Part shown: in pieces, positions 7,821 through 15,560 of the stretch
Numbering within the stretch: position 1 is the stretch's first letter
How the letters are laid out: each line of letters starts with the position of its first letter
Assembly: GCF_001021025.1 (NCBI RefSeq)
Contig: NZ_CP011541.1
Coordinates: forward strand, 1,798,001-1,862,000
Direction: 5' to 3'
From: Corynebacterium epidermidicanis
GTDB taxonomy: Bacteria; Actinomycetota; Actinomycetes; Mycobacteriales; Mycobacteriaceae
Length of the DNA stretch: 64,000 nucleotides
Notes under the pieces: model-generated
The model's input: the letters and a program-made list of their open reading frames with translations, nothing else
Told to the model about the DNA's origin: nothing
Databases searched by the model: none
Program-made: the position numbers and the translations under genes

Positions 7821-10424
7821 ATGCCGCTGAATATCTCCTACGACGAGAATTTGATCGAGCAGATGAAGGCCAAGTTCGACTTGCGTCAGCCGAATGTTGA
7901 AGCGCTTAAGGCCATTGTTCGACGCCTGGAAAGTGGCGATTTTGACCCACAGAAGCAGCTGCTCCTCGACCTTGCCACTGGTGTCGGTAAGACGTACATC
8001 ATAGCGTCGCTAGTGGAATACCTGCGCCGCCAAGGCGTGATGAATGTGATGCTAGTTACCCCGAACACTGTGGTGCAGGACAAGACGGTAGCTGACTTCT
8101 CGCAGGGTTCGAACCGCTACATCGGTGGTTTTGACATCCCACCTGCCTTGGTCACTCCAGACGACGTGCATAAGCTGCGCTTGGGTGAGTCGTCGTACCA
8201 CCTGTTCGCCGGTGAGGGTGCGTCCACGGTCTACATTTTTAACGTCCAGCAGCTGTTCCCACCAAAAGACGGAGGTAAGAACGAGGCGACTGGTGTGGAA
8301 GCCCAGCGTCGCAAGACGTGGCGTTTCCAGGAGGAGACGGGCATCCTCGCAGAACGTCTTATTGAACTGGACGACCTAGTGGTGATCGTCGACGAAGCTC
8401 ACCTGTTTGGTTCTACTGCTGCGCGTTTCCAAGAATCATTGAAGGCCTTCCATCCTGCTGCGACAGTGGGACTTACTGCGTCATCGTCTAAGGGCGATGA
8501 CGTTGTTTTCCGCTACCCGTTATGGAAGGCGATCTCCCACGGGTTCGTCAAACAACCCGTCTTGGTCTACCGCAACAAGGGCTACAAAAAGGGCGAGGCG
8601 GAGCGCCAGCTCCAGGACGCTATGTCTCTTTTGGCTTTGAAAGAGGAGGCATACCGACTGCACCGAGAGGCACACCCTGACGGCAAGCAAACGAAGCCAC
8701 TTCTTTTCGTCGTGTGTACCGATGTCAACCACGCGACGGAAACCGCGACGACGTTGCGCAACACGTACTTCCCAGACCCGAACGCCGTCCATGCCGTCCT
8801 CCAGGTAGATAACCAGCACGATGACGCGACAACGCAAACCCTGCTAAGAAACCTTGACGAACCGAACTCCCCTGTCCGGGTCATCGTGTCCGTAAATAAA
8901 CTGCGCGAAGGGTGGGACACGAAGCGTATCGCGGTGATGTGTACCCTGCGCGCAATGGGCTCGGAAGTGCTCACCCAGCAGGTAATGGGCCGTGGCCTTC
9001 GCTTGCCCTTTGGCAAGCTCACGAAAGTTCCTGCCATCGACGAGCTTGATATTATCTCCCACAAGTCATTCGTTGACTTATTGACGTCGGAGAACGTGCT
9101 GCGTGAGTTCGGTATCGAGGAAGACATTCCAGGCGTCAAGCCGGAATTGGTCTTGCCACCGAGCGGCGGCAGCGTGTCCCCTGTTGTTGATCCTGGTGTG
9201 ACCGGCGACGAGATTGGGACGGGTACCGAAGCTGACGACAATACTGGAGATGGCAATGGAGCCGGCGCGACCACCGGAGATCAGGACCATTCAGCAACTG
9301 GCGTACCGTCTGCCGGTTCGGGTCTTCCTATCGGGGCGCGAAACGTGGGCGATGACGAGGAGATCACCACTGGTGTTGAGATTGTCGCGCCGGTTGTCGT
9401 AAAAGTGAACGAGGCGTTTGAGGGGCAGACATTTACGTTCCCCTCCTCGACAATGACTGAGACACAGCGCCCGTTCAGCTTGGTGGATATTCCCACCTCG
9501 GTGATCGTCGAGGCCGCGAAGAAAGTCACTGACCACGGGGAACTTCTTGACCGCGCAAAGATCATCGTCGAAGAAGCCGCCGACAAATTGGGCGTGAAGC
9601 ACATGGAACGCCAGTCTGTGCCGAGTTTCAGGGAGTCGACGAGCAAGGTGGAGAGTGAGCTGACGAATAGGCTCATGCGAACGGGGCTTTTCCAGGCGAC
9701 GAAAGAAAATGACGCGGTGCTGCGCCGGAGCATTGTCCCAACGTTTATGAAAGCCTCTGGGGTTGAGAAGTGGACTGTCAAGGCCAAGGAGTCCGCAGTG
9801 GTGAGTCTGCTGGACATGGTGAAGCAGGAAGCGAAGGCTGCGGTTGCGAAGAACACGTTCACTGAGGTCACTGTCCACCCAGTAACTCTGCCGGTGCAGA
9901 CCTCGTACATCCTTCCCGTTGGCCGGACGGTACAGAAACCGCTGGAGAACGTGAACCAGAAGACGCGCACCAAGGACGCTGGGTTTGCAGCCAAGCAGTA
10001 CTACGGACCGTGGGACAAAGGCTTGTTCGATGCCGCCGCCTTCGACTCGTTTACTGCTGAGTACCAACTCGCCCGGCTACTCAACTTCGACCCGAACGTG
10101 ACGTGGTGGACGCGTATCTATGAGGACAGCGGGGCGAAGGTCGCCTACACCACGCGCAACGACTATATTCCTGATTTCGTCGTGTTGGGCACAGACGGAA
10201 CCTATTGGATTGTTGAAGGTAAGGCTGACGACAAGCGCGAGGACGAGATCGTTGTACGCAAGCGTGAAGCCACCGAGCGTCTATTACGTTCCCTGGTGGC
10301 TCACCCGGACTACCAGGACGCCACCTGGGCGTACCTGATTGCGTTCGAGAGCGACATTCGCAACAGCGACTCGTTTGCAGAGCTCATTAGTATTGGCTGC
10401 GTGGAGAGGATGCTGCCGAGTTAA
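7821..10424 (+). CDS. res: Type III restriction endonuclease/helicase subunit (Res)
   Basis: Res is the ATP-dependent DNA translocase and nuclease that cuts DNA unmethylated by Mod. The 867-aa protein begins with a helicase core: Walker A DLATGVGKTYI (about residues 53-63), DEAH box VIVDEAHLFG (about 189-198), motif III GLTASSS, and motif VI QQVMGRGLRLPF. The C terminus carries a PD-(D/E)XK nuclease signature: PDFVVLG followed by WIVEGKADDKRED. Between them, residues about 450-520 are a Gly/Asp/Thr-rich low-complexity stretch (GTGTEADDNTGDGNGAGATT) unusual for this family. It overlaps no other gene, follows mod by 3 bp and has GAGGAG in the mod 3' end as ribosome site, so the two are one operon. 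Confidence 0.94.
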   Translation: MPLNISYDENLIEQMKAKFDLRQPNVEALKAIVRRLESGDFDPQKQLLLDLATGVGKTYIIASLVEYLRRQGVMNVMLVTPNTVVQDKTVADFSQGSNRYIGGFDIPPALVTPDDVHKLRLGESSYHLFAGEGASTVYIFNVQQLFPPKDGGKNEATGVEAQRRKTWRFQEETGILAERLIELDDLVVIVDEAHLFGSTAARFQESLKAFHPAATVGLTASSSKGDDVVFRYPLWKAISHGFVKQPVLVYRNKGYKKGEAERQLQDAMSLLALKEEAYRLHREAHPDGKQTKPLLFVVCTDVNHATETATTLRNTYFPDPNAVHAVLQVDNQHDDATTQTLLRNLDEPNSPVRVIVSVNKLREGWDTKRIAVMCTLRAMGSEVLTQQVMGRGLRLPFGKLTKVPAIDELDIISHKSFVDLLTSENVLREFGIEEDIPGVKPELVLPPSGGSVSPVVDPGVTGDEIGTGTEADDNTGDGNGAGATTGDQDHSATGVPSAGSGLPIGARNVGDDEEITTGVEIVAPVVVKVNEAFEGQTFTFPSSTMTETQRPFSLVDIPTSVIVEAAKKVTDHGELLDRAKIIVEEAADKLGVKHMERQSVPSFRESTSKVESELTNRLMRTGLFQATKENDAVLRRSIVPTFMKASGVEKWTVKAKESAVVSLLDMVKQEAKAAVAKNTFTEVTVHPVTLPVQTSYILPVGRTVQKPLENVNQKTRTKDAGFAAKQYYGPWDKGLFDAAAFDSFTAEYQLARLLNFDPNVTWWTRIYEDSGAKVAYTTRNDYIPDFVVLGTDGTYWIVEGKADDKREDEIVVRKREATERLLRSLVAHPDYQDATWAYLIAFESDIRNSDSFAELISIGCVERMLPS

Positions 10425-10447
10425 GAATCAAGTCGCCTAGGTATCGG

Positions 10448-10491
10448 CCCCTGCTGCATGAGCGCCCACTCAGGCACTCGTGCAGCAGGGG
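10448..10491 (+). terminator. Possible terminator of the mod-res operon
   Basis: An 11-bp perfect inverted repeat (CCCCTGCTGCA, 10448-10458, with TGCAGCAGGGG, 10481-10491) surrounds a 22-nt loop and is followed by TTGT. It lies 24 bp after res and before the next gene. The T tract is weak, so termination efficiency is uncertain. Confidence 0.5.
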
Positions 10492-10551
10492 TTGTGCCGT
10501 CCTCCCGTGAGGTGCCTTGCCAACGCAATCAAGGAAATAGACTCTAAGTCT

Positions 10552-11349
10552 ATGAGCACACCGTCATTCCCATCTGCAACGCTTACCTCACTAGCCAAAG
10601 CTATCGGCGACACGGAAAATGGTCTCACCGGCGGCGAGATCGAGCAACTCCTTCACCAGCTCAACATGTACGACCCTGGCGAAATTACAAAGTGGAGGCG
10701 ACTGGTAGCCGCTTTTGACCACTCCCAACGCACCCGCGGCAACGCCGACCGCGTAATCACGTTCCTCGTACGCGCCTTCGCTCCGGCCCGCTACGTCCAC
10801 AACCCAGAACTGTTTGACATCAGGCGACGCCTCATCAACCCAGTTCTTGTGCTCCACGGTCTCAAGGTAAACGATGAGGGTGGAATAGCACGGACAAAGG
10901 GCGCGTCGACCCTAATGGAAGTCCAGCGACTCACCAACACAGTGCGGGAGGAGCTAAACCGACGTGGTACTCACAAGGAGGTCCTGGCCTACTGCGAGGA
11001 AGAGATTCTGCGCCACGGTTACCTTCACGCGGTCTTGGAAGCCTCAAAGTCCGTGTTTCAGCGCTTGCGGGACATGACGGGTTTGGGCATCGACGGTTCG
11101 GCATTAGCAGACGCGGCACTGTCTACAAAGAGTGGCATCTTAGCCATCAACAGTCTTAACACCGAGACTGAGCAAAACGAACAAAATGGGCTGTGTAATC
11201 TCGTGAAGTCGATTGGTGGCTTGTATCGAAACCCGACCGCACACGACCCGAGACTGAACCGAATAGTGACAGAAACGGAACTCTACGAGGCATTGTCGCT
11301 GCTGTCGTATGTTCACCGGCGCCTCGACGACGCTACTTTAAGAGCTTAG
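10552..11349 (+). CDS. TIGR02391/Ymh-like abortive-infection protein with HEPN motif
   Basis: The C-terminal half (about residues 130-255) matches the pattern of the TIGR02391 (Ymh/Abi) family: a helical run EEILRHGYLHAVLEASKSVF, then RDMTGLGIDG, then GLYRNPTAHDPR. The R-N-P-T-A-H element is the Rx4H catalytic motif of HEPN RNases, with the usual polar residue after Arg. HEPN proteins of this kind act as RNases in abortive infection. The ATG at 10552 is preferred (product 265 aa, AAGGAAA about 14 bases upstream); the frame extends to a GTG at 10480 inside the hairpin after res. Its position directly after a type III R-M system suggests a second line of defence. The substrate is unknown. Confidence 0.8.
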   Translation: MSTPSFPSATLTSLAKAIGDTENGLTGGEIEQLLHQLNMYDPGEITKWRRLVAAFDHSQRTRGNADRVITFLVRAFAPARYVHNPELFDIRRRLINPVLVLHGLKVNDEGGIARTKGASTLMEVQRLTNTVREELNRRGTHKEVLAYCEEEILRHGYLHAVLEASKSVFQRLRDMTGLGIDGSALADAALSTKSGILAINSLNTETEQNEQNGLCNLVKSIGGLYRNPTAHDPRLNRIVTETELYEALSLLSYVHRRLDDATLRA

Positions 11350-11482
11350 CCACGAGCACAGCCAGTTTCGCAATGGGAATTAGTGGAACATTTTCGTGGG
11401 AAACTGAGGCTCGGGGCCTGCATTAGCACAGTTCAGGAAGCTATTTATAAATGCCCAGCGGGGTCCGTGTTCAGCTTTTCTG

Positions 11483-12151
11483 TCATTGCAGTCGCTTCTT
11501 GCCGATGAAACCTAGCCTACGAACTTGTCGAAGTTCCCATGGCTGAGTCAGCGGGCCAACGGATGGTCTTGGGGTTTTGCGTGGTTTCCATCGCCCTGGA
11601 TTGACGAACGGCAGTTTGGAAACAAAACGATTCCTCCACACCCACTCCTCTAAGTCCCCGTTCAAGTCGAAGCGGATGGCTCCAGGTTTCAGACCGACCC
11701 CATCAGGTTGAAGCCACGCCACACCAAATCTGATCCCATCAATGAGTTCCTTCTGGATCATTGAAACTACACTGACCCTCCCATCTTCACATGTGAGCTT
11801 AGGGATGGGCTCTTCAAATCCAGTCCGATCACTCACTCCGTCCTTCCCCCAAGTGTATGGGATCACCTGGTAGTACTCGGCTGGCCCCGTAACCTCAAAG
11901 GACACCATGAACGGAACGTACTCGTGCTTCATTCCTGCGAGCGCCTTGTCTATTTTCACGGCATCTTCTGGGCTGACATCTTCACGAGAGATGTGCTTAA
12001 CACTGATATTCATTCCACGACCGCCGTTGGAAGTTGTCGCTTCGTGAAGCTGGCGCCAGGACAGAAGCAGCGCAACAAGCGAAACAAACAGCGCCGCGGC
12101 TGCGACGAGTAATGAAAGAGTATCGAATGGTAGATGTTCCACATTTCCCAT
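11483..12151 (-). CDS. Unknown protein with a single N-terminal membrane segment
   Basis: The 222-aa product has one strongly hydrophobic segment at about residues 9-31 (LSLLVAAAALFVSLVALLLS) followed by a soluble region. The soluble part looks beta-rich (MNISVKHIS, VPFMVSFEVTG, YYQVIPYTWGKDG) and ends in a basic tail (WKPRKTPRP, FIGKKRLQ). I recognise no family. It is convergent with the HEPN gene and closes the accessory island. The start at 12151 has only a weak ribosome site. It could be a membrane sensor or anchor of the neighbouring defence genes, but nothing in the sequence proves this. Confidence 0.6.
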   Translation of the reverse strand: MGNVEHLPFDTLSLLVAAAALFVSLVALLLSWRQLHEATTSNGGRGMNISVKHISREDVSPEDAVKIDKALAGMKHEYVPFMVSFEVTGPAEYYQVIPYTWGKDGVSDRTGFEEPIPKLTCEDGRVSVVSMIQKELIDGIRFGVAWLQPDGVGLKPGAIRFDLNGDLEEWVWRNRFVSKLPFVNPGRWKPRKTPRPSVGPLTQPWELRQVRRLGFIGKKRLQ

Positions 12152-12458
12152 CTAATCAGTTTCAGCGGGAAAGCCACGCGGTCTTTCGGGAAGGTTTTCC
12201 TTGATGCCCCGTTCGCTTGCACGCCAAATAGAAACGCAGCGACACCGTGCGACACTAACCTGACTCGCCCTTCTGACGCTTGCAGCGTGAGCACTTTCGG
12301 TTGGGGTAACTGCGTGAACTTAACCTGGTTGACCTGCGTAAAGCTCCGGCGCCGTGAAATCAGAGGGGGTTTCGTCGTGAAGGGCCACTAGGTGGGTGTG
12401 TGTTCGCGCTGGTCAAAGAGAAACGCAAATGTCCCTAGGCGGCGACGCTTAAAACAGT
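12152..12458. other. Gene-free stretch before the long hairpin
   Basis: About 300 bp with no reading frame that has a ribosome site or protein-like composition (an 85-codon frame at 12134-12391 was judged spurious). No RNA gene recognised. It may hold the promoter of the leftward gene at 12151 and the transcript that ends at the hairpin starting at 12459. Confidence 0.4.
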
Positions 12459-12500
12459 CCCCTTTGGGCCAGTTCATTGAACTGGCCCAAAGGGGTTTTT
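12459..12500 (+). terminator. Very strong hairpin terminator with no obvious gene
   Basis: A perfect 16-bp stem (CCCCTTTGGGCCAGTT, 12459-12474, with 12479-12494 after a short central loop) is followed by TTTTT at 12495-12500. The form is that of a textbook intrinsic terminator on the plus strand, yet there is no plus-strand gene in the preceding kilobase. It either ends an unannotated RNA or is a relic. The right arm contains TTGAACTGGCCC, identical to the first 12 bases of the insertion sequence at 1691. Confidence 0.75.
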
Positions 12501-12520
12501 CAATGCGTGGGCAAGCTGTC

Positions 12521-12702
12521 TTGGGGTTAGGTAAAGAAAAGTGTGTCCGGTCTGTGTGTCGCTGGCCGAACCTTTTGTGTTTTGAGCGAATGGATCTTTC
12601 CAATTCTTTCCGGGGCTGCACAAGTGCTAGTCAGTACTTGTGCAGCACATTCAGCAGGCCGACGACACACCGACCGGACACATGCTTCTTCACTTGACCC
12701 CT
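12521..12702. repeat. Dispersed palindromic repeat, copy A
   Basis: The element is about 180 bp. The left end (12523-12560: GGGGTTAGGTAAAGAAAAGT, then GTGTCCGGT and GTGTGTCG) is mirrored by the right end, whose reverse complement (12701 back to 12661) reads GGGGTCAAGTGAAGAAGCAT, then GTGTCCGGT and GTGTGTCG. The centre holds a perfect 11-bp hairpin arm (GCTGCACAAGT, 12615-12625, with 12636-12646). The right third aligns with copies at 46.8 and 58.65 kb (tgcagca, then gccgacgacac, then accggacaca). No open frame inside. It may be a MITE or a structured RNA. Confidence 0.75.
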
Positions 12703-12709
12703 GCCCGGA

Positions 12710-12763
12710 CTGCCCCAGCCAGCTCGCCTCTCAGGGCTGCCCCAGCCAGCCCGTCTCTCAACT
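12710..12763. repeat. Two-copy 27-bp tandem repeat
   Basis: The unit starting CTGCCCCAGCCAGC occurs at 12710-12736 and again at 12737-12763 with few differences. It is immediately right of repeat copy A. No function is evident. Confidence 0.6.
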
Positions 12764-13150
12764 CGCCTCAGGGCCGCCTCACCACCCGCCGATTGCCTTT
12801 CAAACGGCTCAAAATGATGCGCTGACCGCCTGAAGCCGCCTCCCAAACTGAACAACCTCAAAGGCATTCAACGCGACATGTGGCCGCCGAACAACGGCCA
12901 ACAGCATAGGGATTTTCGCCAAATCTTCGTTTCGTTAAATTTCTGTGACCTTCGACTCCTCCACCTCACCGCATCACCAAGCGCGGCGGGGCGTTCAACT
13001 CACAAACACCAGCTGACACTTTAAGAGGCGATCAATCAAACACCTAAGCACTGCAGATCACAACGCTGTAACAAAGGGCCATCAGGGCGTCGAAAAGCGG
13101 GTCCAGCAGGTTGCGCAAAGGTGCGGGGGCGGACGAACCAGACTTAGCGT

Positions 13151-13176
13151 GGAATCACTGCCAACGACGGCAGGTT
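13151..13176 (+). promoter_or_regulatory. Candidate SigH-type stress promoter
   Basis: GGAAT at 13151-13155 and GTT at 13174-13176 are separated by 18 bases, matching the GGAAT-N16-20-GTT pattern of the actinobacterial SigH/SigE class. The site lies about 40 bases upstream of the ATG of a PRC-barrel/DUF2382 protein and just before its ribosome site, a sensible position. The assignment is by motif only. Confidence 0.45.
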
Positions 13177-13213
13177 AGTTAGGAAAAGCAAACGCTGAGA
13201 AAGGATCTAGACA

Positions 13214-14062
13214 ATGAACACCACTCGTAACATCCAGGACCTGTTCAACGCTACTGCTTACGACAACACAGGCGACAAGCTCGGTGGCGTGAAGGAAATC
13301 TTCGTCGATGACCGCACCGGCCAGCCAACCTTCGTTGAGGTCGGCCACGGGCTGTTCGGCATGAGCTCCTCCATCGTTCCACTGCGTGGACACAAGCTGG
13401 CTGGCGACGATCTGCAGCTCGCATTCTCCAAGGATCGCATCAAGGATGCGCCGGACATGGACGTTAACAACGCACTGACGCCGGCTGATCAGAATGAGAT
13501 CTACCGCCACTACGGTGTCGCAGACATTGAAGACACCGAGCGTTACGACGACCACCGTGGACGTGTCGCTGGAGGCGCAGCCGGAACCGGCGCTGGTATG
13601 GATGCAACTGAGACCGGCCACCGCACCGACCACGTGGACCACACCGACCGTCACGACCTCACCGACGACAACACCTTGGTTCGCTCCGAGGAGCGCCTGA
13701 ACGTCGACACCGAGCGCGTGGAAGCTGGCGAGGCTCGCCTGCGCAAGTACGTCGTTCATGACACCGAGACTGTCGAGGTCCCAGTGACCCGTGAGGAAGT
13801 TCGCGTTGAGCGCACCCCAATCGATGGCGAAGCACGAGAAGGTGTCCTGCACCGCGCTGGCATCGGCGAGGACGAGGCATCCGTTACCCTCCACGAGGAG
13901 CGCGTCACTGTCAACAAGGAAACCGTTCCGGTCGAGGAAGTTTCCCTTCAGAAGGAGCGCGTCCACGACACTGAGCGTGTGACCGAGGATGTGCGCAAGG
14001 AGCGTATCGACGTCGACGGCGTCGAGACCGATCGCAACTTCAATGGTCGCGACAAGATCTAA
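13214..14062 (+). CDS. PRC-barrel and DUF2382 domain stress protein
   Basis: The 282-aa protein has an N-terminal PRC-barrel-like domain (about residues 1-95: IQDLFNATAYDNTGDKLGG, then FVEVGHGLFG) and a C-terminal DUF2382/YsnF domain (about 150-275) made of repeated EERLNV, VEVPVTREEVRVER and ERVTVNKETVPVEEVS strands. Both domains occur in general-stress proteins of actinobacteria and firmicutes; the biochemical role is not settled. The linker is rich in His, Asp and Thr (HRTDHVDHTDRHDLTDD). AGAAAGGA precedes the ATG and a SigH-like promoter is suggested upstream. A shared terminator follows. Confidence 0.88.
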   Translation: MNTTRNIQDLFNATAYDNTGDKLGGVKEIFVDDRTGQPTFVEVGHGLFGMSSSIVPLRGHKLAGDDLQLAFSKDRIKDAPDMDVNNALTPADQNEIYRHYGVADIEDTERYDDHRGRVAGGAAGTGAGMDATETGHRTDHVDHTDRHDLTDDNTLVRSEERLNVDTERVEAGEARLRKYVVHDTETVEVPVTREEVRVERTPIDGEAREGVLHRAGIGEDEASVTLHEERVTVNKETVPVEEVSLQKERVHDTERVTEDVRKERIDVDGVETDRNFNGRDKI

Positions 14063-14080
14063 CTGATCCGCACCTAGCTC

Positions 14081-14115
14081 AATGGGCTGGCTCCGATCCC
14101 CGGGGCCAGCCCATT
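14081..14115. terminator. Bidirectional hairpin terminator
   Basis: A perfect 11-bp stem (AATGGGCTGGC, 14081-14091, with GCCAGCCCATT, 14105-14115) separates the stress-protein gene from the convergent cation efflux gene and can serve both strands. Confidence 0.75.
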
Positions 14116-14143
14116 TCCTTTGATTGCCACCAGCTGGATCTCC

Positions 14144-14779
14144 CTAATGGCAGTCGCAATCTTCTTCGAGCTCCCCCTCCCACGCTTCTTTCGCTTCCGC
14201 CAGCGCAAACCCCGCGATAACGAAGGAAGCCAGCGCGTCGAAACCACCCCATCCGGTGGCTTCCAGCAAAACGATGCCGATCAACGCCGACGCCGTCATC
14301 ATGAGGCAAATTTTCGTCTCGGCCGCGTCGGAGAGAATGAGCTGGTCGCCCAGCGCCTTACCTACACGGTTCTTTTGCCACCACAACAGCGGCATCACCA
14401 CCAACGATGCCACCAAAACCGCGATCCCCAACCAAGAACGCTGTGCCACCTCCCCGGAGCGCAATCCCAAAATCCCCTCCACGATCAGGTAGCCGGCGAG
14501 GAGGACGAAACTCACCGCCACCAGCCGCAACGTGATGCGCTCCTTATCTTCGCCCACTCCTTCGGGTTCGCCACTGAGACGGCCACGCAGCCGGAGCGCC
14601 ACCAGTATCGCCACCAAAGACTCAATGAAAGAGTCCAGCCCGAACCCCACCATGACCTCGAGCCCAGCGCCACGCCCCGACCACACAGACAGCACACCCT
14701 CCACGAGGTTGTAGCAAATGGTGAATATGGCCAAAACCAGTGCGGTGCGGGTCAGGCGACGAATTTCTAGGTCTGTCAT
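14144..14779 (-). CDS. Cation diffusion facilitator-like efflux protein
   Basis: This 211-aa integral membrane protein resembles the transmembrane part of CDF cation transporters. Five to six hydrophobic segments are visible (TALVLAIFTICYNLVEGVLS, VMVGFGLDSFIESLVAILVA, ITLRLVAVSFVLLAGYLIVE, SWLGIAVLVASLVVMPLLWW, KICLMMTASALIGIVLLEAT, FDALASFVIAGFALAEAKEA). GFGLDSFIES and LSDAAETK match the conserved Asp-containing motifs in helices 2 and 5. The usual cytoplasmic C-terminal domain is missing; the chain ends in an acidic Cys/His tail (EEDCDCH) that could bind metal. The substrate (zinc, cobalt or cadmium) cannot be fixed from sequence. Confidence 0.85.
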   Translation of the reverse strand: MTDLEIRRLTRTALVLAIFTICYNLVEGVLSVWSGRGAGLEVMVGFGLDSFIESLVAILVALRLRGRLSGEPEGVGEDKERITLRLVAVSFVLLAGYLIVEGILGLRSGEVAQRSWLGIAVLVASLVVMPLLWWQKNRVGKALGDQLILSDAAETKICLMMTASALIGIVLLEATGWGGFDALASFVIAGFALAEAKEAWEGELEEDCDCH

Positions 14780-14816
14780 ATTCGGTGATTCTAGCGTTGA
14801 GCTAGGCTAAAGCCTC

Positions 14817-15554
14817 ATGGAAGCCCTCATCAGCCACTTTGGCCCGGAATATGTCCACCTCGCCGAGACTTTTGGGCCAGCCTCTGGCCTCGCTTTTCGA
14901 CGCACCGTCGCCACTACTTCCGTGGTCACTGCGGTGACCAGTGGATTTCAACCACGGGAATTGGCGTGCACCATGTTGGAGGCAGACCTCGGGGCGGCCG
15001 TGGCCGTCCTGCATATCGCGGCGGCACGAGCTGAGCAGGAGCTGCAGGGCCCTTGGCCGGATGGTCGGGTGTGGCTAAACGACCAACCCATTTTGGGTGG
15101 GACGCTCATCCAGGCTATTGTCGCTCGGAACCACGATGTCGACGAGTTTTACGCGCTCACCGAAAACGAAGCGCTAGTGGTGGCGGAAAACTCGATCAGC
15201 GCGCTCGACATTGCGTTGGCAAGAGACCCGCTGGCGTTCGCGGATCCACTGCGGGAAGACCACTGGGATCGCGCCGCGTTGTCAGATGAGGCACTTGCGT
15301 CGGTTGGCGTACTGACTTCGAAGCTAGCGCACACCGCGCCACTGCGATGCCTTGAGTTCAAACAATTTGGCAAATTCGTGGCGCTGACTTGCGAGGAACC
15401 AGAGGACTACTTCGATGATCCTGACAATTTTGAGGTGCGACAGGCCACCGAATTGCTTCCGCGATTGCACGGTGCCCGCACCTTCTTCGTGGATCCACGC
15501 CCGGGCGAGACCCTACAATATACCGCACTTGGCTGGGAGTATTCGGTAGTCTAA
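14817..15554 (+). CDS. Conserved-looking unknown protein
   Basis: The 245-aa product has no signal peptide, membrane segment or motif that I recognise. It reads as an ordinary soluble protein, with a helical N-terminal third (ELACTMLEADLGAAVAVLHI) and an acidic C-terminal region (CEEPEDYFDDPDNFEV) before ARTFFVDPRPGETLQYTALG. It is separated by 6 bp from the lipoprotein gene that follows, and the MFS gene comes next, so the three are probably one transcript. Function unknown. Confidence 0.75.
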   Translation: MEALISHFGPEYVHLAETFGPASGLAFRRTVATTSVVTAVTSGFQPRELACTMLEADLGAAVAVLHIAAARAEQELQGPWPDGRVWLNDQPILGGTLIQAIVARNHDVDEFYALTENEALVVAENSISALDIALARDPLAFADPLREDHWDRAALSDEALASVGVLTSKLAHTAPLRCLEFKQFGKFVALTCEEPEDYFDDPDNFEVRQATELLPRLHGARTFFVDPRPGETLQYTALGWEYSVV

Positions 15555-15560
15555 CTGACT

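Noticed and set aside
5823..10424. Possibility that mod-res is part of BREX or DISARM
   Set aside because: The usual extra genes (PglZ, BrxC, DrmA/DrmB) are absent; Mod motif order and Res PD-(D/E)XK domain fit plain type III R-M.
12134..12391. 85-codon plus-strand frame
   Set aside because: No ribosome site and composition unlike a protein; region kept as gene-free.
12521..12702. CRISPR array
   Set aside because: No regularly spaced direct repeats; the structure is inverted, and no cas genes are in the window.
12631..12867. 78-codon minus-strand frame across the repeats
   Set aside because: Encodes only translated tandem repeat and palindrome sequence.
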